NCBI GenBank assembly: GCA_031271075.1 | Contig: JAISWN010000162.1 | Location: 1 to 5,481, forward strand | Length of the DNA stretch: 5,481 bases | DNA from: Treponema sp. | GTDB taxonomy: Bacteria > Spirochaetota > Spirochaetia > Treponematales > Breznakiellaceae | Direction: 5' to 3' | Notes under the pieces: model-generated | The model's database searches: none | What the model was told of the DNA's origin: nothing | Seen by the model: only the letters and a program-made list of their open reading frames with translations | Part shown: positions 1-5,481 of the stretch, in pieces | How positions within the stretch are numbered: the stretch's first letter is position 1 | How the letters are laid out: each line of letters opens with the position of its first letter | Made by a program: the position numbers and the translations under genes

Positions 1-2097
1 CCCCTGGGGAAGCTCCTGGCGCGGCATTTTTCGATTGTCAGGATCTTCAGCGTGGCCTGGACGGGCCGGGCCGTTTCCATGTTCGCCGTGGTTTTGGCCC
101 CCTTTGCCGCCGGCGCGGGGCGGCGGGATCTGGCCCTTGGTTTAACGGTCCTGGGGGTTGCCCTGTTCCACATCATCCGGGGAATCGGCATGATCGGCAA
201 CAACCCGATCCTCAGTTCCCTTTCCGAGGGGCCCGACCGGGGTTCCTACATGACCCAGATCCAGATCATCAACAGCGCCACGGGCATGTTTTCCAGTTTC
301 GCCGTTGCCATGCTCCTGGGGCGGGACCCTCCCCTCTTCCTCTACACCGTAATCCTGGCCCTGGGGATCATCACCGGGGTAACCGGGGGGATAATGGTAA
401 GGGGGATACCTGAGCCGCCGGTGGAGGAACGGGGCGGCAAGATAAAACTTACCCGGATTTTTAAAAACGCCCTGGAGTTGCCGGGGATAAAGCTCTTTGT
501 GGGCATCCTCTTTTTTGTGGCCCTTGTCTCCGGGGTGTCCCGGGCCTTCCTGGTGGTTTATTCCCGGGAGGTGTTTATGCAGAGCGACGGCATGGTCTCC
601 CTGTACGCCGTATTCGGCGGCCTGGGAAACCTGATGATAGGACTCCTTATCAAATTCTTCGTGGACCGGATAGGGGCGAAGCCGATATTTATCATCTGCG
701 TCTTTACCGGCCTTGCCAGCATGATCCCCATTGTGCTGTTTCCCCGGACGGGGATGGATAATGTTACTACCGGCATACTCTTCCTCTCCCTCATCTTTTT
801 TGTGATGAACTTCGGCTTCCTGGGGGCGGAGGGGATTGCCCAGACCTACTTCCTGGGGCTGATCCCCCTCAGGCTTATGCTGGACATGGGGATCCTGTAC
901 TTCTTCATCTTCGGCGTTGCCGGCGCGGGGGGTTCCTTTGCCGCGGGGCTGCTCCTGGACACCCTTGCCGGCCTCGGGCTTTCCCCCTTTGCCAGTTTCA
1001 AGATCCTCTACACCGCCATGGTTATTTTTGGCATCCTGATTCTGGTACTCCAGCGTAAACTTGTTCCCCTGGGGGCCCTACCTTTCCGGGGCGCTTTGGA
1101 GGTGATATTCTCCTTCCGGGATCTCCGGGCCATAGCCCTGCTCGACAGGCTCAACAAAACCAGTGACTCCTCGGAGGAACAGCAGATCCTGGGGGCCCTG
1201 CACGACACCCCCTCCCAGCTTGCCGTCAAGGGCCTCCTGGTCCGGGCCCGATCTCCCCGGCTTGCCATCAGGATGGAATCCCTGCGGGCCATGGAAACCC
1301 TGAAAAACCTGACCGAAGACGCGGAACAGGCTTTGATGGAAGACCTGGTAAACAACCCCTACACCACCGCCTACATTTCCGCCCGTATCCTGGGGAACCA
1401 CGGGGCCTTTTCCGCCATACCCCTGCTCAGGGAACTGGCCGTTTCGGACGACTACATGCTTGCCGGGGAGGCGACCATCGCCCTGGCCCGCCTGAAGGAC
1501 GACGCCTTCCGGCCCCGGATTGAGGAGATGATCCTCGAAACCCGGAACCCGCGGCTCAAGATCATGGGGGTGGAGGCTTTTGGGATCTACGGCTCCCAAA
1601 ACTCGCTTTCCGTGCTGCTGGACATCCTGAGAAGTTCCAATCCCCCGCCCTACCTGCGGGACGAGGTGATCCTGGCCATGGCTTCGATTCTGGATACCCA
1701 AAACTACTTCTATACGATTCTGGTTCGTTTCCTGGAAAACCAGGACCTGGCGCCCACCCTGGCCATGGACGAGGCGGAATCGGCCTTTGAGTTCTACCAT
1801 TCCAACCTGGGATGCCGCCGGTTTTACTTCCGAAAGAAAAATCTGGCCCTTATCACCGGCCACGCGAAAGATATCCAGGCCGCGGTTTCCGCCTACATCC
1901 GCGAAAAAAACGGCGCCGCCCTTTCCCGCTGGATTCTGGAACTGCCTGAAGAACAGTGTTCCACGGTAGTTAAGGTTGTACTCGCCGAGGCGGTACTGGA
2001 CAACGATCTGTGTTCCCTTACCCGCCTGCAGTTGCTTATCGCTCACTGGGCGGCCCATGTACTGCGCCGGTGGGTTCTTAGGTTAAAGCAGGGGTAG
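1..2097 (+). CDS. MFS-like membrane transporter fused to C-terminal HEAT-type repeats (5' partial)
   Basis: The frame is open from the first base, so the GTG at 52 is not the start: the true start lies upstream. Numbering from base 1 gives 698 residues. Residues about 25 to 355 hold some ten hydrophobic segments, best fitted as TM3 to TM12 of a 12-TM major facilitator; the loop with DRIGAKP (residues 222-228) resembles the MFS loop 8-9 motif, which suggests only TM1-2 and the N-terminus are missing. From about residue 375 the protein becomes soluble and helical, with HEAT/armadillo-like helix pairs (about 405-430, 454-480, 486-500, 517-543, 551-564), then a charged helical tail to the TAG stop. 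Family knowledge: MFS proteins move small solutes across the inner membrane; HEAT repeats bind proteins. Substrate cannot be told. Inference: the HEAT part is cytoplasmic. Codon use matches the following genes. Membrane identity is firm, MFS fairly sure, HEAT assignment likely but judged by eye. Confidence 0.85.
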   Translation, partial: PLGKLLARHFSIVRIFSVAWTGRAVSMFAVVLAPFAAGAGRRDLALGLTVLGVALFHIIRGIGMIGNNPILSSLSEGPDRGSYMTQIQIINSATGMFSSFAVAMLLGRDPPLFLYTVILALGIITGVTGGIMVRGIPEPPVEERGGKIKLTRIFKNALELPGIKLFVGILFFVALVSGVSRAFLVVYSREVFMQSDGMVSLYAVFGGLGNLMIGLLIKFFVDRIGAKPIFIICVFTGLASMIPIVLFPRTGMDNVTTGILFLSLIFFVMNFGFLGAEGIAQTYFLGLIPLRLMLDMGILYFFIFGVAGAGGSFAAGLLLDTLAGLGLSPFASFKILYTAMVIFGILILVLQRKLVPLGALPFRGALEVIFSFRDLRAIALLDRLNKTSDSSEEQQILGALHDTPSQLAVKGLLVRARSPRLAIRMESLRAMETLKNLTEDAEQALMEDLVNNPYTTAYISARILGNHGAFSAIPLLRELAVSDDYMLAGEATIALARLKDDAFRPRIEEMILETRNPRLKIMGVEAFGIYGSQNSLSVLLDILRSSNPPPYLRDEVILAMASILDTQNYFYTILVRFLENQDLAPTLAMDEAESAFEFYHSNLGCRRFYFRKKNLALITGHAKDIQAAVSAYIREKNGAALSRWILELPEEQCSTVVKVVLAEAVLDNDLCSLTRLQLLIAHWAAHVLRRWVLRLKQG
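1129..1695 (+). other. HEAT-type helical repeat region of the transporter gene
   Basis: This part of the first gene encodes successive amphipathic helix pairs of about 30-35 residues with the pattern expected of HEAT repeats: alanine- and leucine-rich helices such as AGEATIALARL and LKIMGVEAFGIYG, followed by short turns with proline, glycine or asparagine. It follows the last transmembrane helix after a linker of roughly 20 residues. The repeat count (about five) and boundaries are approximate. A docking or regulatory role for a partner protein is inference from the fold only. Confidence 0.6.
2090..2094 (+). promoter_or_regulatory. Probable ribosome binding site for the SH3 lipoprotein gene
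   Basis: AGGGG lies 6 nt before the ATG at 2101 and inside the last codons of the upstream gene. It is a reasonable Shine-Dalgarno match at normal spacing and favours the ATG at 2101 over the second ATG at 2137, whose nearest purine run (GGGGAGA, 2114-2120) is about 16 nt away. Confidence 0.55.
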
Positions 2098-2100
2098 TCT

Positions 2101-3483
2101 ATGTATTGGAGATGGGGAGACTCGATCCGCCGGATCATGGCCGGGAAAGGCCGGTTTTTGCTCTGTTTGTTTTTCCTTGGCCTTCCGCTTTTCCTCTCCT
2201 CCTGTTCCCGCAGGATCGGCTGGGGGGTGCTGCTCTGGTCATCCCAGAACCCGCCGATTCCTTCCGGAACGGTGTTGCCGGTGTACCTCCGTTCCGACAT
2301 CAGCCAGATGTGGGTAGTGGGCATCCCCAACTCTTACCGGAGGGCGGAGAATAAGATCGACAAATTCGAAATACCCCTGGCCCAGTTTGAATTCCTGGGC
2401 AGCCGGAGGAAGGCGGAGCAGCGGCTCCGGAGTTTTGCCCCCTACACCCTTACCTACGCCGAAAACCTTCAGGACGGCCTGCCGATCAGGGACGCGGCCG
2501 ACAACAACGCCCGCCGGGTCTACCGGCTAAAGGCGGGGGAAATAATAAAGATCCTTGGCCGGGTGGAAGGGAGCCCGGCGCTAGGCGCCAGCGGAGATTC
2601 CCTGCCCGGCGAATGGTACCAGGTTATGACCGAGGACGGCAGCAAGGGCTACTGTTTCTCCTACCGGCTCAAGTTTTTTGAGCATACCGGAGGCGTCCTG
2701 GCGGTGGAACAGGAAGCCGAAAAGGATGAGGAAGACCCGGAACTGGATTGGGTGCTGGCCCAGACCTGGTCTCCGGAAATTTACGGGATTATGCTCAACA
2801 ACGGGCGTATCAACCTGGGGGACCTTTCCCGGGGCTGGCGCTTTTCCCCCGGACAGGATACGGGGATAGCCCATATTTATACTTCCGGCCTGGACCAGAG
2901 CTTTCCCTACACAAAGATACGCCGGAGCGGAACCCGGTCCTGGCGCTTTGAGGGAACCAACCTTCAAATGAGCCTCCGTTCCGCCAGCACCCTGGCGGTT
3001 CAGTACACCGAAGCCGGAGGGGTGCTGCGGACCCTTCTTTTTGTGACCCTTCCCGCCGAGATTGATGACATCGTCGAACAGGAGACCACCCGGCGTGAAA
3101 ATCTTTTCGCCGCCATTTACGAACAGGGGCCGGTTTTTACCAGTACCTATTACGGAACCCTTTCCTTTAGCGAGGAGGGAAATTTTACCTGGACCGGCAA
3201 CCAGCGCCTTATCCCCCAGCCGATCAACCCTTCCGCCGCGGATCACGGTTTCATCGATATGAACCTGTACCTCGCCCCGGAATTGCAGGAGCGCTACAGC
3301 GGGGCTTTTACCCTGCGTTTCGCCGCCGAAACAGGCGGAGAGATCCCGCTGCGTTTTATGTACACCTTGGATGAGCAGGGCCTCCGCGTAGAGTACGCCC
3401 CGGATACCAGTATGGACGGGATCCTGGTTGCCCGGCGTTCCTCTTCCCCCATGATCCTCTACTTCTTCAAACCCCGGATCTGA
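2101..3483 (+). CDS. SH3 domain-containing lipoprotein of unknown function
   Basis: A 460-residue protein with a lipoprotein signal: basic N-region (R10, R11, K16, R18), hydrophobic core from F19 to about L32, and lipobox L-S-S-C with the lipidated Cys at residue 35. It should therefore be exported and anchored to a membrane on the periplasmic side or at the surface. Residues about 127-193 look like a bacterial SH3 (SH3b) domain: LPIRDAAD at the start, a short strand LKAGEIIKILGR, then GEWYQVMTEDGSKGYCFSYRL. Such domains bind peptidoglycan or proteins; the ligand here is unknown. Residues about 200-460 are rich in aromatic and beta-strand-like segments and I do not recognise them. The start at 2101 has a ribosome site; M13 (2137) would give a shorter, more typical signal peptide and remains possible. 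The gene starts 3 nt after the first gene's stop and is in the same frame. It ends in TGA one base before the ABC-F start. Confidence 0.88.
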   Translation: MYWRWGDSIRRIMAGKGRFLLCLFFLGLPLFLSSCSRRIGWGVLLWSSQNPPIPSGTVLPVYLRSDISQMWVVGIPNSYRRAENKIDKFEIPLAQFEFLGSRRKAEQRLRSFAPYTLTYAENLQDGLPIRDAADNNARRVYRLKAGEIIKILGRVEGSPALGASGDSLPGEWYQVMTEDGSKGYCFSYRLKFFEHTGGVLAVEQEAEKDEEDPELDWVLAQTWSPEIYGIMLNNGRINLGDLSRGWRFSPGQDTGIAHIYTSGLDQSFPYTKIRRSGTRSWRFEGTNLQMSLRSASTLAVQYTEAGGVLRTLLFVTLPAEIDDIVEQETTRRENLFAAIYEQGPVFTSTYYGTLSFSEEGNFTWTGNQRLIPQPINPSAADHGFIDMNLYLAPELQERYSGAFTLRFAAETGGEIPLRFMYTLDEQGLRVEYAPDTSMDGILVARRSSSPMILYFFKPRI

Positions 3484-3484
3484 C

Positions 3485-4078
3485 ATGGCCTTTGTGCAAT
3501 TCTCCCAGATTTCCCTTGCCTTCGGGGATCGGGACATTCTGAAAAACGTCAGCCTCCGCCTTGCCTCCGGTTCCCGGGCGGGGCTTGCGGGGGCAAACGG
3601 CTCGGGGAAATCCACCCTGATGAAGATCATCGCCGGCCTTATCCCCGCGGATTCGGGGGATCGGGCTATCCAGCGGGGGACCCGGGTTTCCTACCTTCCC
3701 CAGTCGGGGATCGTACACCAGGGCAAAAAACTGCGGGAGGAGGCGGAAACCGCCTTCGAGCCGGCCCGGGCCATGCTCCTGCGGGCGGAGGAGATAGGCG
3801 CCGGGCTTGAAAAGGCGAAAAGTGACGGCGGCAAGACCGCGCTGCTCCTGGAGGAATACCACCGGCTCCAGGAAGCGGTGGAAGTTTCCGGCTACTACCG
3901 CCGGGAGGCCGGTATTTCCGCGGTTCTTACGGGGCTGGGTTTTTCCGAAGCGGATCTTGAGCGGGATACGGCTGAATTCTCCGGGGGCTGGCAGATGCGG
4001 ATAGCCCTGGCAAAGGCGCTGCTGGAACAGCCGGATATCCTCCTCCTGGACGAACCGACCAACTACCTGGACATTTAG
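3485..4078 (+). CDS. N-terminal fragment of the ABC-F protein (first ATPase domain up to the D-loop)
   Basis: If TAG terminates, the product is 197 residues: Walker A, Q-loop region (YLPQ), signature and Walker B of NBD1, ending exactly after DEPTNYLDI. It lacks the H-switch histidine and all of NBD2, so it cannot form the usual head-to-tail ATP sandwich by itself and is unlikely to be a working ABC-F factor. The ATG start is supported by the standard N-terminus of the family (beta strand, then Walker A at residue 36). It lies one base after the TGA of the lipoprotein gene and has no clear Shine-Dalgarno sequence, which points to translational coupling by re-initiation. Confidence 0.7.
   Translation: MAFVQFSQISLAFGDRDILKNVSLRLASGSRAGLAGANGSGKSTLMKIIAGLIPADSGDRAIQRGTRVSYLPQSGIVHQGKKLREEAETAFEPARAMLLRAEEIGAGLEKAKSDGGKTALLLEEYHRLQEAVEVSGYYRREAGISAVLTGLGFSEADLERDTAEFSGGWQMRIALAKALLEQPDILLLDEPTNYLDI
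4076..4078 (+). other. In-frame amber codon in the D-loop of ABC-F domain 1
   Basis: TAG directly follows the codons for DEPTNYLDI. In ABC-F proteins the next residue is usually Glu, Asp or Gln; in NBD2 of this same gene the aligned codon is CAG (Gln, codon 501, after DEPTNHLDL). A single C-to-T transition from CAG, or G-to-T from GAG, explains the stop. Coding resumes at once with ARARLEDWL and SHDRYF in the expected register. Confidence 0.9.
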
Positions 4079-5481
4079 GCCCGGGCCAGGCTGGAGGACT
4101 GGCTTGGCAGTTTTACCGGGGCCTATCTCCTGGTTTCCCACGACCGCTACTTTCTGGACGTAACGGTGAACGAGGTCTACGAGATCTTCCAGGGCAGCCT
4201 GAAACGCTACGCGGGCAATTACTCGGCCTACGAGAAGATCCGGCAGCAGGAACTGGAAAGCCTCTTGAAACGCTACGAGGCCCAGCGGGAGGAGATCGCC
4301 AAGACCGAAGCCCTCATCCGCCGCTTCCGCTACAAGGCCAGCAAGGCGGCCTTTGCCCAGGAACTTATCAAGCGGCTTGAAAAAATGGAGCCTATTGAGA
4401 TCCCCGAATCCCTCAAGAAGATCAGCATCCCCTTTCCTCCCCCGCCCCACTCGGGCCGCAAGGTTCTTACCCTGGAGGGACTGGGAAAGAGTTACGGCCC
4501 GCGGCGGATCTTCTCGGGCCTCGATCTCCTTGTCGAGAAGGGGGAGCGGCTCCTGGTGGTGGGCCGGAACGGGGCGGGAAAGAGCACCCTGCTCCGTATC
4601 CTTGCCGGGGCGGATCGGGACTTTGAGGGAACTTACAGCTACGGAAGCGGCGTAAGGCCGGGCTATTTCTGCCAGGACGACACCGCGCTGCCCGGCGGCG
4701 GTCAGGCGGATACGGCTTCTTCCGGGGGGCAGACTGAAGGGGCCGCTGCCGGACCCCTTGCCGGCTCCCGGCAGGTACTGGAATTCCTGGAGGCCGAAGC
4801 CCCGACGGCCCTTATCCCCCGGCTCAGGGACATGCTGGGGGCCTTCCTCTTCCGGGGAGACGAGGTGTACAAGCCCGTATCGGTACTCTCCGGCGGGGAA
4901 AGAAGCCGCCTGGCCCTGCTCAGACTGCTCCTCAGACCCCTTAACCTGCTGATCCTCGACGAACCCACGAACCACCTGGATCTCCAGTCCAAGGATGTCC
5001 TTTTGGATACCCTCAGGACATTCGACGGAACCATCATTTTCGTGTCCCATGACCGGGGCTTTATGGAGGCCCTGTCTACCAAAACCCTGGAACTGGCCCC
5101 ACCCGGCCCGGAGACGGCGGACAGGGAAGGCGGCGCGGGCGACAGGCCCCAGAGCCGTACCCGGCTCTTTTACGGCAAGTACGCTTACTACCTGGAGCGA
5201 ACCAGGGGGGAAACGGCGTCCGGGGCGGCCTTGCCGGCGGCCAAAGCCGCGCCGGAAATGAAAACAGCCCCCGTCGCCGCGGCGGGTTCCGGCCCGGATA
5301 CAGGTTCCGGCGCTACGGCGGGCTCCAACCCGAAGGCGGGCTCCAACCCGAAGGCGGGTTATAACCCGCCAGTGATCCTCATCAAAGCCGCCGCCCGGCG
5401 GGAAGCGGTAAAACAGCGGCAGACCCTGATCCGCCGGCTGGAACGGCAGGAGGCGGAGATCCTCAAAGCCCTGGAGGAACT
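4079..5481 (+). CDS. C-terminal part of the ABC-F protein: linker, second ATPase domain, coiled-coil start (partial)
   Basis: 467 codons without a stop continue the ABC-F frame after the amber and leave the window open. They encode the NBD1 H-switch, the interdomain helices, an intact NBD2 with every ATP-binding motif, and the start of a Lys/Arg/Glu-rich coiled coil. If this stretch is translated separately, candidate in-frame starts are GTG at 4166 and ATG at 4385 (codon 301); neither has a recognisable ribosome site, so independent expression is doubtful. The ATG would give an NBD2-only protein. Three Gly/Ala/Pro-rich insertions occur here: after the Q-loop (about 403-429), after the second H-switch (about 537-559) and before the coiled coil (about 573-629); I see none of this kind in NBD1. 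Confidence 0.6.
5318..5371 (+). repeat. Three tandem copies of an 18-bp unit in the ABC-F C-terminal linker
   Basis: The unit GCGGGCTCCAACCCGAAG occurs exactly twice (5318-5335, 5336-5353) and a third, diverged copy follows at 5354-5371. Being 18 bp it keeps frame and encodes AGSNPK, AGSNPK, AGYNPP. It sits in a low-complexity linker between NBD2 and the terminal coiled coil, where length changes are tolerated; replication slippage is the likely origin. Confidence 0.9.
5353..5370. repeat. 18-bp perfect palindrome
   Basis: GGCGGGTTATAACCCGCC is identical to its reverse complement over all 18 bases and overlaps the third copy of the tandem repeat. It lies inside coding sequence. Whether it is a binding site or only a by-product of repeat divergence cannot be told from one copy. 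Confidence 0.85.

Larger units (their letters stand above)
3485..5481 (+). pseudogene. ABC-F ATPase gene interrupted by one in-frame TAG (3' partial)
   Basis: Read through the single TAG at codon 198, this frame encodes a complete twin-ATPase ABC-F protein of more than 665 residues, with the 3' end outside the window. Order of parts: NBD1 with Walker A GANGSGKS (36-43), signature FSGGW (165-169), Walker B LLLDE (186-190), the TAG, H-switch SHDR (218-221); helical interdomain linker (about 240-330) leading to PFPPPPHSGR, typical of the family; NBD2 with Walker A GRNGAGKS (360-367), Q-loop Q397, signature LSGGE (468-472), Walker B and DEPTNHLD (492-499), H-switch SHDR (521-524); then a low-complexity linker and the start of a coiled coil. 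ABC-F proteins have no membrane domain and act on the ribosome in translation, some giving antibiotic protection. Which subgroup this is cannot be settled by eye; the C-terminal coiled coil is Uup/YheS-like. No frameshift or second stop is present, so any inactivation is recent, or the TAG is an error or is decoded. Confidence 0.75.

Noticed and set aside
1078..2058. 326-codon open frame on the minus strand opposite the HEAT region
   Set aside because: Gly/Gln/Val-rich, motif-free translation typical of an antisense shadow.
2139..2159. GGCC...GGCC inverted repeat followed by a T run, like an intrinsic terminator
   Set aside because: Stem of only about four base pairs and placed inside the signal-peptide codons of the lipoprotein gene.
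2581..3630. 349-codon open frame on the minus strand opposite the lipoprotein gene
   Set aside because: No domain or sensible composition, and it crosses a gene boundary on the other strand; expected by chance at this GC content.
4353..4655. 100-codon + strand frame overlapping the ABC-F linker
   Set aside because: Arg/Ser-rich translation with no motif; the other frame encodes the conserved linker and Walker A of NBD2.
3467..5050. 527-codon open frame on the minus strand opposite the ABC-F gene
   Set aside because: A GC-rich shadow of the sense gene: no recognisable domain, and the sense strand carries clear ABC-F motifs across the same stretch.
3485..5481. Two separate adjacent single-ATPase ABC genes instead of one broken gene
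   Set aside because: The TAG falls inside NBD1 between its Walker B and H-switch, not between domains, and the downstream part has no start with a ribosome site.
1..5481. Mobile element, CRISPR array, RNA gene or defence cluster
   Set aside because: No transposase, terminal repeats, spaced direct repeats, or tRNA/rRNA-like sequence is visible; all but a few bases are coding.

Overview
The window is a dense, GC-rich bacterial stretch (roughly 60% G+C by eye) with three genes on the + strand and almost no intergenic DNA. Gaps are 3 nt between the first and second gene and 1 nt between the second and third, so this looks like one operon caught in the middle: the first gene has lost its 5' end to the window edge and the last its 3' end. 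No promoter, terminator, RNA gene, insertion sequence or CRISPR array is visible. My best guess at the source is a spirochaete of the Treponema type, based on the feel of an SH3-type lipoprotein next to an MFS-HEAT protein. That is weak evidence; a GC-rich Gram-negative diderm is the safer statement, from the lipoprotein signal.

Layout. (1) 1-2097: a major-facilitator-like membrane protein, about ten transmembrane segments visible, fused to a C-terminal alpha-helical HEAT-type repeat region. (2) 2101-3483: a predicted lipoprotein with a lipobox, a bacterial SH3 domain and a large unrecognised C-terminal domain. (3) 3485 to the window end: a duplicated-ATPase ABC-F protein (ribosome-associated family) whose frame is broken by one in-frame TAG at 4076-4078, directly after the first Walker B/D-loop. 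The frame then stays open for 467 more codons and encodes the expected H-switch, linker, whole second ATPase domain and start of a C-terminal coiled coil. Gene 3 is therefore a single-codon amber-interrupted gene: a recent pseudogene, a sequencing error, or (less likely) a suppressed or recoded amber codon.

Nothing here shows that the three proteins act together; the first two are envelope proteins and the third a cytosolic translation factor. The most notable signals are the amber codon, the fact that the first gene also ends in TAG in frame with the second gene (a useful internal test of whether TAG is a true stop here), a stem-loop just after the amber in gene 3, three low-complexity insertions confined to the part of the ABC-F protein downstream of the stop, and an 18-bp tandem repeat ending in an 18-bp perfect palindrome inside its C-terminal linker. 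I see no convincing new defence, mobile or regulatory system.
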